Positions 18,697-28,168 are shown, numbered from the stretch's first letter. The stretch: DNA of 64,000 bases from Vampirovibrio chlorellavorus (GCA_001858525.1 LAPX01000005.1:62001-126000), one strand, 5' to 3'. Translations and numbers: made by a program. The notes: generated from the letters alone by a model not told the origin.

Positions 18697-19575
18697 TCAG
18701 CCCACCGCATTCAGGCTTCTTTTACGCAGAATGACGGCATGGGTAATATTTTTGTCGCTGCCGTGAACGGTAGCCACCTTCTCGAATCCTGCCAGGCTAT
18801 TAGGATCCAGTCCTTCATACATGGCGTTTTTAAGGCCATCCACACTGCGAACAATCACCGTGCAACCCGGTTTGGCGGTTTTTGCAATTTGCTTGAGAAC
18901 CTGGCCTTTGTTGGGCACCATTACGGCAATGCCGACATGGGAGTAGGGGCCGTAGTTGAAGTTCTCGCCAGCCATTTGCTGAAAGTCAATTTTCCCTTGA
19001 GACTGGGCCGCAATGCCTTGGGTTGCGGCGATGGCTAGCCGGTCAGTGTCGATGCCTGTTACCCGGTTGGCAAACTTGGCGTAAGACAATACGGTGTTGG
19101 GCTGGGGGCCACTGCCCACAAATACGGCGGTGGATTGTTCATTCATGCCGCTGGTACGGGCTTCCAAATCGGCAAAGGAGGTATTTAGGGCCTGGTAATT
19201 GTTGTCAGCCACCTTGGGTGAGGAGCCCGTATTTTTCTTTTCCAGGAGTAAGACCCGTTCTTGGTATTGCTGGCGGAGGTATTGCATATCATCCGTATGA
19301 GCCCGCATCACGTAATCGCCCACGGTTTCTTGCCAAGGTTGGCTTCGGGCCTCCTCCTGCAGTTTCCCAATCCAGGCAGGCTGAATTTCACGTTTGCTAA
19401 CCGGATGCTCTCTGGCCTCAGTAACCAGGGCTACAAACTGCTGATCGAGCTTTTGGTATGCGTCCCAAATCGGTGTATTGTAAGGGGTTAAAGCGAGACT
19501 GTTGGAGGAGCCGGTTCGTTGCATAGAGCGGGCTGGTGTGGGCATTGCCAGACTGGTTTGTGGAATAGCGAGCAC
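18697..19575 (-). CDS. nicotianamine-synthase-like (NAS/CntL family) protein
   Basis: TAVFVGSGPQPNTVLSYAK plus IVRSVDGLKNAMYEGLDPNSLAGFEKVATVHGSDKNITHAVILRK resemble NAS-family motifs (FVGSGPLPLT; RSAHGxRAFLYP; RGFE; INSVVIARK) recalled from memory. Confidence 0.65.
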   Translation of the reverse strand: MLAIPQTSLAMPTPARSMQRTGSSNSLALTPYNTPIWDAYQKLDQQFVALVTEAREHPVSKREIQPAWIGKLQEEARSQPWQETVGDYVMRAHTDDMQYLRQQYQERVLLLEKKNTGSSPKVADNNYQALNTSFADLEARTSGMNEQSTAVFVGSGPQPNTVLSYAKFANRVTGIDTDRLAIAATQGIAAQSQGKIDFQQMAGENFNYGPYSHVGIAVMVPNKGQVLKQIAKTAKPGCTVIVRSVDGLKNAMYEGLDPNSLAGFEKVATVHGSDKNITHAVILRKRSLNAVG

Positions 19576-19648
19576 TGATGGATTCCTTATGAATGACGTC
19601 TATCAGGATGAAGTAGAAAAACAACGGGAGATTTTGAAATTGCTGTTA

Positions 19649-21118
19649 CTAGGCTCCCAGGGTGAGCAGGGGTTGTAAATAGTTGGCCAGGGTAATAGAT
19701 TCGGTTTGCTGTTTGGCAGCACCGGCCCGTAACAGGTTTAAAATGTAATCCACCCGGAACTGACCCATGGTCTCGGCCATGGCTTTGAGTCGCTGGGGGT
19801 TACTTTCCAGTCGATTCAGAATGTCTGTGGCCTGCAGGTTGGGATTTCGCAGGGCTTCCTGTTGCAGGGCGATCAGGTAGTTGACCTGCGCCCGGTATTT
19901 CTTGCTGTTAATACGCTTGCCTTCATTTACAATGGGGCCTCCCATAGCGGTTAAGCCTTGCCAGTGCTTGAGATCCAAAGCACCTTTTAGTACCTGACCT
20001 GCCGTAATTAAGGGTACGCCCAGAAAAGTCATCGCCCCATCCACTTCCCCTTTGCTTTGCAGGGCTCGCATGAGAACGGGCATATAAGAAATAATGGAGA
20101 AGACCAGGACAAATTGGGATAGCCGAGTGAAGCGCTCCGGGATTTTTCGAAATTCGGCGGGCCACTTGTTAAAGTTGTTCAGCTCTAATTTTAAGTGAGG
20201 ATTGTTTTGAATTTCCCTTTTTTGAAGAAAGTAGGCCAGAGTAGAGGCAATAAAGGCCACCAGATTGAGTTGGGCCCCAATGGCGGTTTGGTAAGGCTGT
20301 GGTTTTTTAAAATCTTCCTTGTTTTTAATGGATTCCTGCAGGTTTTTCCAGGGGCCGGTGGATAAGGTGTAGCGAAAGTCCTTCCCCATAAACTTCAGGG
20401 TATTCCACAGTTCCCGGAAAAAGCCTTTTTCACCCGCTTGTTGTTCGCCCTTAAAGGCTCGAAACAGGCGATGTTGATCGAACTCTCGGCGTTGGCCGGG
20501 GTTGTTGGTGTTTTTAATGTCGTTAGTTTCCCCGGAAAACCAGAAAAACGAACTGAGAAAGCTTATGGTCTGAAAATAGGGCTTTTTTATGTTTATGCAG
20601 GTGAGGGCCTGGGTGGTGGTGCCGGTTAAAGAGGACAGGCTTTTGGAGGGTTGTTGGGTGTTAATGCCCACCTGATAGCCGGTATTGAGCTGAAGCAACG
20701 TCGCAAGGCTGGCGGCCTTGTTCAAGGTTTCCATCAGGGATTTTTGATTTGCGTGTTTTTGGGCCCATTGCTCCATATTAGCGCCCCACTGTTCCCCCAG
20801 TCGATCGCCAATGACGGTTTTCAGTTTGTTCTGAACGGATTTTTGGGCCAGCTTTTGGGCAATTTGGGGAGAGAAAAACAGCACTCCATTAACGATGGTC
20901 ATCCCGGTCAGGCTGGTTTTGGCCAGTATGTCCCAAGCGGTACGTTTTTGGGGTGCGGTGTTGTCAAGGCTGAGGGGGACGGTGGGGGCGGCTTGGGCGT
21001 CAGGCCCTTGATTCCAACCAAAGGGGTTACGGTTGGCTTCCGCAGCGGCAGTAAGCTGTCCTGGGCGGATTGGAGGCCAGGCAGCTAGAGTGTTAACTTG
21101 TGAAGCCGCAAGAGAAAT
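19649..21118 (-). CDS. uncharacterised protein with hydrophobic segments; possible ATT start (annotated ATG is at 20902)
   Basis: 417-aa ORF from 20902; frame stays open 72 codons upstream to an ATT at 21118-21116 preceded by GAGGT with 7-nt spacing. Confidence 0.5.
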   Translation of the reverse strand: MSLAASQVNTLAAWPPIRPGQLTAAAEANRNPFGWNQGPDAQAAPTVPLSLDNTAPQKRTAWDILAKTSLTGMTIVNGVLFFSPQIAQKLAQKSVQNKLKTVIGDRLGEQWGANMEQWAQKHANQKSLMETLNKAASLATLLQLNTGYQVGINTQQPSKSLSSLTGTTTQALTCINIKKPYFQTISFLSSFFWFSGETNDIKNTNNPGQRREFDQHRLFRAFKGEQQAGEKGFFRELWNTLKFMGKDFRYTLSTGPWKNLQESIKNKEDFKKPQPYQTAIGAQLNLVAFIASTLAYFLQKREIQNNPHLKLELNNFNKWPAEFRKIPERFTRLSQFVLVFSIISYMPVLMRALQSKGEVDGAMTFLGVPLITAGQVLKGALDLKHWQGLTAMGGPIVNEGKRINSKKYRAQVNYLIALQQEALRNPNLQATDILNRLESNPQRLKAMAETMGQFRVDYILNLLRAGAAKQQTESITLANYLQPLLTLGA

Positions 21119-21153
21119 GGCGGATACCTCAGAGTGACATGGGGTGTGAGGGC

Positions 21154-21170
21154 TTGAGAATAATTCTCAA
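21154..21170 (-). promoter_or_regulatory. Fur-box-like palindrome 1
   Basis: TTGAGAATAATTCTCAA, perfect 8-1-8 palindrome matching the TGAGAATnATTCTCA Fur-type core. Confidence 0.6.
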
Positions 21171-21181
21171 AGTATGACAAA

Positions 21182-21196
21182 TGAGAATAATTTTCA
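21182..21196 (-). promoter_or_regulatory. Fur-box-like palindrome 2
   Basis: TGAGAATAATTTTCA, centre 27 bp from box 1; rc contains TTGAAA-17 nt-TACTTT promoter-like spacing. Confidence 0.55.
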
Positions 21197-21437
21197 ATAG
21201 AAGGAACGAGAGGCCTCAAGGTAAGGCATTGGGTGATTTGGTTTTTGAAACCCACCTTATTTAAACCCATGGGGTTTCGGGATTTGCGCCGTCGCAGAAA
21301 ACAGAAGGTCTCGATTGTTTTTAGTTGTGTTGGCTAGCAACTTTTGACCTTGAGGATCTTAATACCAATATCCAACCTCTATCAGATTGAGCTTGTTCAT
21401 CACGTTTCGGGTCATTTTTTTTAAAGGACTATCAATA

Positions 21438-22004
21438 ATGATTACTCCCGCTTTTGGCTCTTTGTCGCCGCGCTCAGTATCGCTTCAACCCCGTCAGGCA
21501 GAACCGGCCATCCCGATTCCTGCGCCGCAACCGAATGTGAATCCGGTGCAAAATAATGAGGCCGCCATTCCGGGAATTTTAGGTGGTATTCAGCAAATCA
21601 TGCAGCAACGTAGGGCGCAAAACCAAAACGTGGTACGTTTTGGTATGGATGCCCAACCACCCCAAGATCCCAACCAGCCTGGCTTACCCGGTCACGGCGG
21701 TGATGAGCCTCCGGGCACCCCCGAAGACCAAGGGATTCCTCACGTTATTCCCAACGCACCTCGGGCACCCCGACTGAATCGTGCAAGGCAACAGGAGGAT
21801 GCTGTAGCGGAGGATGCCCAACCTCTCTTGCCACATTTACTACCTTTCAATCTCTTGCCCATCTTCAATCAAGTGGCCCAGTTGAACCCGCTGCAGCAAC
21901 CAGCACCACCGCCGCAACCGCCGCAGTCTCCCTCGGTTCAATCTGCCCAAACCCGGGTAAAAATAAACTCTCCCACCAAATCGGTCAATAATTCCAGCCA
22001 ATAG
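21438..22004 (+). CDS. proline-rich hypothetical protein
   Basis: MITPAFGSLSPRSVSLQPRQAEP... with Pro/Gln-rich composition; start chosen at 21438. Confidence 0.55.
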   Translation: MITPAFGSLSPRSVSLQPRQAEPAIPIPAPQPNVNPVQNNEAAIPGILGGIQQIMQQRRAQNQNVVRFGMDAQPPQDPNQPGLPGHGGDEPPGTPEDQGIPHVIPNAPRAPRLNRARQQEDAVAEDAQPLLPHLLPFNLLPIFNQVAQLNPLQQPAPPPQPPQSPSVQSAQTRVKINSPTKSVNNSSQ

Positions 22005-22043
22005 CCGGTTTTATTTCGCGTTCAAATTGCCTTCCAATCTTTA

Positions 22044-22076
22044 AATTGCCTGAAGAAAACCCTCAGGCAATTTTTT
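22044..22076 (+). terminator. intrinsic terminator
   Basis: AATTGCCTGA-agaaaaccc-TCAGGCAATT followed by TTTT. Confidence 0.85.
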
Positions 22077-22136
22077 GATCAGGGGCGGCCCGGTGCCCCA
22101 AAACGTCTGTATCCCAAAACATCGTTTCAACCCTCA

Positions 22137-23123
22137 CTAGCGTTTTTGCAACAGTAGCCATAAAAAGAAGGGGCACCCCAGCATGGCTGTTATTACCCCC
22201 ACCGGGATTTCTGCGGGGGCGATGACGCTGCGGGCCACCGTGTCGCAGACCGTTAATAAACTACCGCCCAGCAATGCGGAACCCAGCCATAAAAAGCGGT
22301 GATCGTGGCCCACCAGCAGGCGGCCGATGTGGGGGGCCATCAATCCCACAAAGCCAATGGGGCCACAGATGGATACAATGCCACCCACGGTCAGGGACGT
22401 CCCCCAGAACAGCAGTTTGCGGGTTTTATTCAAATCCACGCCCCGACTGGCCGCAATATCATCGCCCATGGACAGCAAGTTCAGCTCGTAGGGCAGGCAG
22501 GCGATGAGTACCACCCCGGGGGTGATAAAAAGCGTCAGTTGCATCAGGCTATTCAGGTCCAAGCCTTCTAATCCACCCATCAGGGAGTGCAGGATGCGGA
22601 ACACGTTGGTGAAATCGCTCAGGTATTGGATGAAGGTGACCGCTCCCCCAAAAAAGTAATTGATGGCCACACCGGCCAAGAGGAGCGTGCTAATGGAAAA
22701 GCGTCCGCCCAGGCTGGCCAGTTGGTAAACCAGCAGGGTGGTTAAGGCGGCTCCCAGCAAGGCCAGTAGCCCCGGCGCCCCATAAAAGGGAAACAGTCCG
22801 GCCAGCACAATGGCCAGCACACTTCCGAAGGAAGCGCCGCTGGCTACCCCAAAGGTAAAGGGGGAGGCCAGAGGGCTTCGAAACAGTGCCTGAAAAACCA
22901 TGCCGCATAAAGCCAGACCGGCGCCGGTGATGAAGGCGGCCAAGACTCGTGGCAGGCGAACGTTCCAGAAAATATCGGCGTCCAGTGTCTGAGAGGCGTT
23001 TAAATGCCAGGGGGCAATAAACTGCATCCCGATGCAGGGGGCTAAAAACAGAATAAGGCAGGCTATGGCGGCCAAGACCATCAGGGTACGTTGGGGCATC
23101 CTGCGGGGAAGGCTCTGGCTCAC
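22137..23123 (-). CDS. btuC: FecCD/BtuC-family ABC transporter permease
   Basis: NVRLPRVLAAFITGAGLALCGMVFQALFRSPLASP; GPIGFVGLMAPHIGRLLVGHDHR; GTG start overlaps btuD stop (TAGTG). Confidence 0.85.
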   Translation of the reverse strand: MSQSLPRRMPQRTLMVLAAIACLILFLAPCIGMQFIAPWHLNASQTLDADIFWNVRLPRVLAAFITGAGLALCGMVFQALFRSPLASPFTFGVASGASFGSVLAIVLAGLFPFYGAPGLLALLGAALTTLLVYQLASLGGRFSISTLLLAGVAINYFFGGAVTFIQYLSDFTNVFRILHSLMGGLEGLDLNSLMQLTLFITPGVVLIACLPYELNLLSMGDDIAASRGVDLNKTRKLLFWGTSLTVGGIVSICGPIGFVGLMAPHIGRLLVGHDHRFLWLGSALLGGSLLTVCDTVARSVIAPAEIPVGVITAMLGCPFFLWLLLQKR

Positions 23124-23974
23124 TAGGCTGTTCCTCCGGCCTGCGGGGGGTACGGATTGCCTGAATCCTGCTGAGGCACCAGCCAGTGCTTGGCGCCATC
23201 GGTACTGTTGGGGGCGGTTAGCTTTAAAAAGGGCAGCTCAAATAAGGTCTCTAGTTGCGCGGGTTGCAAGGTGGCCTCGGGCAGGCCTTCCAGTAGGACG
23301 TGTCCCTGCTTTAGTCCCAGAATTCGGTTGGCGTAATGGGCGGCGCTGTTGAGATCATGGGTCACGCACAGGATGGATAGCCCTTGGGCTTGGTTCAAAT
23401 GGCTCAGCAGGGCCAGAATGTCCTGTTGATTTTTGGGATCGAGAAAGGTGTCCGGCTCATCCAGCACCAAAATCTCAGGTTGCTGGGCCAAGGCCGCCGC
23501 AATCATCACTTTTTGCCGTTCGCCGCCACTGAGGCTGCTCAACACACGTTCCGCCAGAGGACCCGTGCCTGTTTGCTGCAAGGCTTGCTCTACCATCTGC
23601 CGATCCTGCGCCTGCGGGGCGGCCAAAGGGGCCAAATAGGGGTAGCGGCCCATCATGACAAAATCCCACACCAGTTGGGCGTCGCTGATGGTGGCAGACA
23701 ATGCGGACTGGGGAACGTAAGCCAGGTGCCGAGCTTTTGCTTTGGGTGAAAAGCTGGACAGCGGTTGTTCTCGCAGCAGAAACTGCCCGCCAGCGATTGG
23801 AATCAGACCCAACAGGGCTTTGATTAAGGTGGACTTTCCGGCCCCGTTGGGACCGATGACCGCCATAAAATCACCGGCCTGCATCTCGAAAGAAACGTCC
23901 TTCAGGATGGTCTGGTTTTGCAGACGCACCTGAATGGATGTGGCGCGTAATAAGGGTGATGGGGGATTACTCAT
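23123..23974 (-). CDS. btuD: ABC transporter ATP-binding protein (BtuD/FecE-like)
   Basis: GPNGAGKSTLIKALLG Walker A, LSGGERQKVMIAAAL signature, ILVLDEPDTFLD. Confidence 0.88.
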   Translation of the reverse strand: MSNPPSPLLRATSIQVRLQNQTILKDVSFEMQAGDFMAVIGPNGAGKSTLIKALLGLIPIAGGQFLLREQPLSSFSPKAKARHLAYVPQSALSATISDAQLVWDFVMMGRYPYLAPLAAPQAQDRQMVEQALQQTGTGPLAERVLSSLSGGERQKVMIAAALAQQPEILVLDEPDTFLDPKNQQDILALLSHLNQAQGLSILCVTHDLNSAAHYANRILGLKQGHVLLEGLPEATLQPAQLETLFELPFLKLTAPNSTDGAKHWLVPQQDSGNPYPPQAGGTA

Positions 23975-24938
23975 GCTTCCAGTGTAATTCAGGGTGAATG
24001 GCCTGGGCAAATTGCGTCAGAATTTGGGGAAAGCGAGGGCCGGGAATCACCATGTAATCTTGCCCGAAGTGGTAAACTCGATGATGTTTGACGGCGGATA
24101 CCTGCGGTAGGCTTCGCCATTGGGCCTCGGCCATGGCGTTTTGATCTGCTTGTGTGAGCTGGGTGTTGGCGAGGCCTAGTGATTCGGTGGTTTCAATAAT
24201 GACATCCGGGTTAAGGCGCAGAATACCCTCTGCGGAAATTTGCAGAAAGCCTTTTTTATGGGGAGGCAGCACGTTGCGGCCACCAGCTTGTTCCACCAGT
24301 TGGTTGTAAAAGCCGTCTTCTCCTGCCACAAACGCCCATTTGAGTTTTTCCGACTGCACATTACGATCGAGGACGACCAATACAGTGGGGCGGGTGGCGG
24401 CCTGTTTCAGGGTGGAGGCAATCCGGTCCATTTCTTGTTGCAGTTCTTGATGCAATTGTTTGGCTTGTGTTTTCCGGTGACAAGCCTGCCCCACGGCATC
24501 AATGGAAGCTAAAATACCGGGGACGGTCTGATGATCGACGGCCAGTAGCGGAAAGCCCAGGGCTTTGAGCTGATGACTGAGCTGGATTTGTTCACCGCGC
24601 AGGATGACCAGATCCGGCTTGAGGCGCAACAGGGCTTCAGTGTCCGGATCCACATACCCACCCACTTGAGGCTTGCGTTGGGCCGCCTTGGGGTATTTGC
24701 AGTAGCGGGTCACCCCGGCCACGTGATCTCCTAAATCCAGGGCATACAAGACTTCCGTAATGCTGGGTGAGAGTGATACGACCCGTTGACAAGCGCTATT
24801 GAGAGAGGTCTGACTTGCGCTTGGCAGCAAGGTTTTAACACAACCACTCAGGGTAACCAGTGTTAAAAAAAGAATCGCCAGCAGTGCCCTGACTTTGAAA
24901 CAGGGGGAAGTTTTGCGAATGAACTGCTGGCGATACAT
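23967..24938 (-). CDS. btuF: BtuF-like substrate-binding lipoprotein
   Basis: Lipobox LSGC; RVVSLSPSITEVLYALDLGDHVAGVTRYCKYP; position in cluster. Confidence 0.82.
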   Translation of the reverse strand: MYRQQFIRKTSPCFKVRALLAILFLTLVTLSGCVKTLLPSASQTSLNSACQRVVSLSPSITEVLYALDLGDHVAGVTRYCKYPKAAQRKPQVGGYVDPDTEALLRLKPDLVILRGEQIQLSHQLKALGFPLLAVDHQTVPGILASIDAVGQACHRKTQAKQLHQELQQEMDRIASTLKQAATRPTVLVVLDRNVQSEKLKWAFVAGEDGFYNQLVEQAGGRNVLPPHKKGFLQISAEGILRLNPDVIIETTESLGLANTQLTQADQNAMAEAQWRSLPQVSAVKHHRVYHFGQDYMVIPGPRFPQILTQFAQAIHPELHWKHE

Positions 24939-24983
24939 AGCGAATGAGGGTGACTCTTTTTTAGTGAGGGTTCATTGGTAGGT

Positions 24984-27161
24984 TCAGAGCGCCCAGCGTA
25001 AACCGCCATACGCGGAGATACGAGGATTGCCGTAGCCTTTGACGGTTTCATACGGGGTGTCTAAAAAGTTGACCAAGCGTCCGTACAAACTGACTTGATC
25101 GGATAGGGCCAACTCCATCGCCAGATTGATCAGGGTGTAGGCTTTTAACTTCACCGGTTTGGCTGGAAAGGTAAAAAAGTCCAAATCGCTGCGCTGGCCG
25201 GTGTGGGTGATGTCCAGGTTGATGTTCAGTCGCTTGATGGGCTGGTAGTTGATGTTAAAGGAGGCTTTGTTGCGGGGACGTCGAAACAAAGCGTCGCCTT
25301 GCGTGCTGCTGGGACCCAGATCCTTGGTATCGGTGTATGTGTAGCTACTTCTCAGTTGCAAGCATTTGTAGGGCTGGCTGGTGATATAGGCTTCCAGCCC
25401 CTGCATGCGAGCCCGTTCCACATTGGTATAGGCGGTGGAAAACAGCCCGGTGGGGCGGAAATCAATCAGGTTGCGCACCTGATTCTGAAACAAAGTGGCC
25501 CCCACTTGCATTTTGTTCCCCAGCAAGGCTTGTTCCAGGCCGAGATCCCAACCGGTGCTGGTTTCTGGTTGTAAGCTGGGATTGGCCCCAAAGGTGCCGT
25601 ATAACTGCGACAAGGTGGGTGCTTTAAAGCCCGTGCCGATACTCCCTTTGATGCTGGTGCCGGTGCGTTTGACGGTGTAGATGGAATCGGCCCGGAAGTT
25701 GTGGTGTCCCCCAAAGCGGTTGTGGCGATCGTAGCGATAGCCGAGAGTCGTGAACCAGCGATCCCACAGTTGGATGCGATCTTGCACGTAAAAGGCCGTA
25801 TTGGTTGCGGAGCGCAGCTGGGCGGCGCTGTTGAATGGGCCGAAGATACTGAGCGAGTTGTAATAGGAATCGCCCCATTCATGCTGCACGTTGAGCCCGG
25901 TGGTCAGGGTGTTGGTGCGATGCAGGCGGAAGTTGTTCTGAAAGTCAAAGTTCAGTAATTTCCCCCGGTAGCGATCGTGGCTTTTGCTGGAGTCCAAGGC
26001 GTCTGGCTCGTTGAAGTTTTCCCGACGGACATTGGTGAAGGCCAATCGGGTGATTTGCTCGTAGCGATCGCCCCATAACTTTAAGCGGGAGCTGCCGTTG
26101 ACCGTCATGGTGCGGTTGGTGCCGGTGAAGTTGGGATCATCGCCGGTGTAGCCGCCGTAACTGTCCAAATCAAAACGGGATCGGGTGTACAGGCTGGACA
26201 AATCCAGGGTCAGGTTTTTTAGCGGGGTGTATTCGGTGCGGGCGGTAATGGTGGTGTTATGGTAACCATCCGGTTCCGCGTTACGGTAAAAGGTGCCAAA
26301 GGAGTTGATACCGTAGCGGCTGCTGGCTGCGGAAATTCCCCGCACGTCCTGCCGGGTGATGTGCAAGAAGGTTTTCAACTTGTCACTGTATTGGGCACCC
26401 ATCCCGATATCTTCTTGCAGGGTTCCCTGTGCCCCGGCGGTGACCTTGGCGTACAAAGTCGGTTTGCCGGGTTCGCCTTGCCGAGTGATGATGTTAATGA
26501 CCCCGCCCATGGCATCGGAACCAAAAATGCTGTTTTGAGGGCCCCGCAGCACTTCCACACGCTCTACGGCATCCGGGCTGATTTGATCCAGGTAGCTATA
26601 GGTGCGGTCGGGGGAGATGGGATCGTTCATACGCACCCCGTCTACCAGCACCAGGGTGTGACTGGCGTTCATGCCCCGAATAAAAATGGAGGAGGTGGCA
26701 CCCAGATAGCCATTGCGCACCACGTCCACGCCGGGCACCTTGGCCAGCACTTCGGTGAGCGAAAAGGGCTGCATTTGTTGAATCTGCTGCCGGGTAATGA
26801 CGGTGGCGGAAGTGCCGGTCTGATTGCTGGGAATGCCAATTTTGGTGGTTTGCAGTAACAGGGGCGCGGTGGCAGAGGGCTCCAGAGGGGGGAGAACATC
26901 GCCGCTGGCGGTGGCTTGCGCTGGGCCTTCTGTTTGACCTCCTGTCTGAGCAGAGGTTGGCAGGCTCAAGTCCAGACCGTCAGAGGTCTCCGTTTCTAAA
27001 GCAATTTCTTCTAGCGGAATGCCAGATTCTTCCCCCTGGGCGGTGCCCAGCACACCGGCACTAAGTAGTAATATTAGTCCTAAAGCGACGGTGCGGGCCT
27101 GTTGATTGATATGGAATAAAGAGAACTGATAGTCTGTGAATTGAAGCGATAACTGAAACAA
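24984..27161 (-). CDS. btuB: TonB-dependent receptor, BtuB-like
   Basis: Plug domain IFIRGMNASHTLVLVDGVRMNDP, VEVLRGPQNSIFGSDAMGGVINIITRQG; C-terminal beta-strands ending LRWAL; TTG start preceded by GGAAGG. Confidence 0.85.
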   Translation of the reverse strand: MFQLSLQFTDYQFSLFHINQQARTVALGLILLLSAGVLGTAQGEESGIPLEEIALETETSDGLDLSLPTSAQTGGQTEGPAQATASGDVLPPLEPSATAPLLLQTTKIGIPSNQTGTSATVITRQQIQQMQPFSLTEVLAKVPGVDVVRNGYLGATSSIFIRGMNASHTLVLVDGVRMNDPISPDRTYSYLDQISPDAVERVEVLRGPQNSIFGSDAMGGVINIITRQGEPGKPTLYAKVTAGAQGTLQEDIGMGAQYSDKLKTFLHITRQDVRGISAASSRYGINSFGTFYRNAEPDGYHNTTITARTEYTPLKNLTLDLSSLYTRSRFDLDSYGGYTGDDPNFTGTNRTMTVNGSSRLKLWGDRYEQITRLAFTNVRRENFNEPDALDSSKSHDRYRGKLLNFDFQNNFRLHRTNTLTTGLNVQHEWGDSYYNSLSIFGPFNSAAQLRSATNTAFYVQDRIQLWDRWFTTLGYRYDRHNRFGGHHNFRADSIYTVKRTGTSIKGSIGTGFKAPTLSQLYGTFGANPSLQPETSTGWDLGLEQALLGNKMQVGATLFQNQVRNLIDFRPTGLFSTAYTNVERARMQGLEAYITSQPYKCLQLRSSYTYTDTKDLGPSSTQGDALFRRPRNKASFNINYQPIKRLNINLDITHTGQRSDLDFFTFPAKPVKLKAYTLINLAMELALSDQVSLYGRLVNFLDTPYETVKGYGNPRISAYGGLRWAL

Positions 27162-27387
27162 AATGGGGTTCCTTCCTGCGTCAAAAATTACGATGAGACA
27201 GGCCAGACTCAAACAGGCTGAAACTCCGCTAGAAATGCAGGAGTGCCTGAAGGGTGCGCCTTGATATGAACTGGATCAATATCCAAACAGCCCCACATCG
27301 GGGGAACCCACTAATCAAACTCGAAATGGTGCGCAGACATACTCATTATCCTCTTCGTGCTCGCAAGAGTGTAAACAAGCTCCCCCA

Positions 27388-27523
27388 CGGTGTTCTGACT
27401 TTCCATTGTGTTTTAAACGCATTTTAAACACATTTTAAACACAGTAGATTCACAGTTGCGGCACAGTCCCGGAGTTTCACCGGGTTTCCCGAATATAGGA
27501 CGAGCCTGATAATAAAAACACAG
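27388..27523 (-). ncRNA. cobalamin riboswitch
   Basis: rc contains GGGAAACCCGGTGAAACTCCGGGACTGTGCCGCAACTGTGA (conserved core), ACTGTGTTT...AAACACAATGGAAAG, and AGTCAGAACACC (B12-box-like); directly upstream of btuB. Confidence 0.9.
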
Positions 27524-27685
27524 AGGTTGTGTTAACGCAATCAGTCAGTTATCGAGAAGAAATTGGGTCAGAGGCTTGGCTGAATGCGCTCCAAATATTT
27601 CCGTACATGAAGAAAAGGTTTAATCAGCGGGAAATTACTCTACAATAGAAAAGTTGTAAAAAGTTTTGTTGATTCAATTCCCCAG

Positions 27686-28168
27686 TTGGCTATGATTTTT
27701 AAACTTTTAAAGGCTGCGTTAATGGGCTATGCCCTCTATTTCGTGGTCGGTGCATTTGTGGCTCCCCATGCCGCACACACCCATCAATTTGAGTTGGCTG
27801 ATCAGTACTACGGGCTTTTTGCCGCATCTTGCCAGCAACAAGCCAGTCGCTCTTTTTGGCTGGAAGGATACCCTTTAGCCTTGTGTGCCCGTTGTCTGGG
27901 TAATTACATTGGATTTATATCGCTTGGGCTGCTCTGGTTGATCAAGCCTCAGCGGATTACCCCAAAGTTATTTCTGTTACTGTTGGTGCCGGGATTGGGT
28001 GAAAAAATCGCAGAATATCTGGGTTGGGCGGGCAGCAATGAAGCTCGCTTGGTTGCCGGGATGTTTCTGGGAGGAGCCATTCTGTCCGGGCTTGCGTTGA
28101 TTTGTCATTTTGTTTGGAGGATTTGGAATAAGTATGAACGTGAAAAAATCAGTTGCCCTGGCGCTTAG
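27686..28168 (+). CDS. DUF2085-like membrane protein
   Basis: CQQQASRSFWLEGYPLALCARCLGNYIGF. Confidence 0.75.
   Translation: MAMIFKLLKAALMGYALYFVVGAFVAPHAAHTHQFELADQYYGLFAASCQQQASRSFWLEGYPLALCARCLGNYIGFISLGLLWLIKPQRITPKLFLLLLVPGLGEKIAEYLGWAGSNEARLVAGMFLGGAILSGLALICHFVWRIWNKYEREKISCPGA

Noticed and set aside
26259-26858. 199-aa ORF antisense to btuB
   Set aside because: Shadow ORF over the TonB plug domain.
22137-27161. Metallophore uptake system partnering the NAS-like gene
   Set aside because: The cobalamin riboswitch upstream points to B12 uptake instead.
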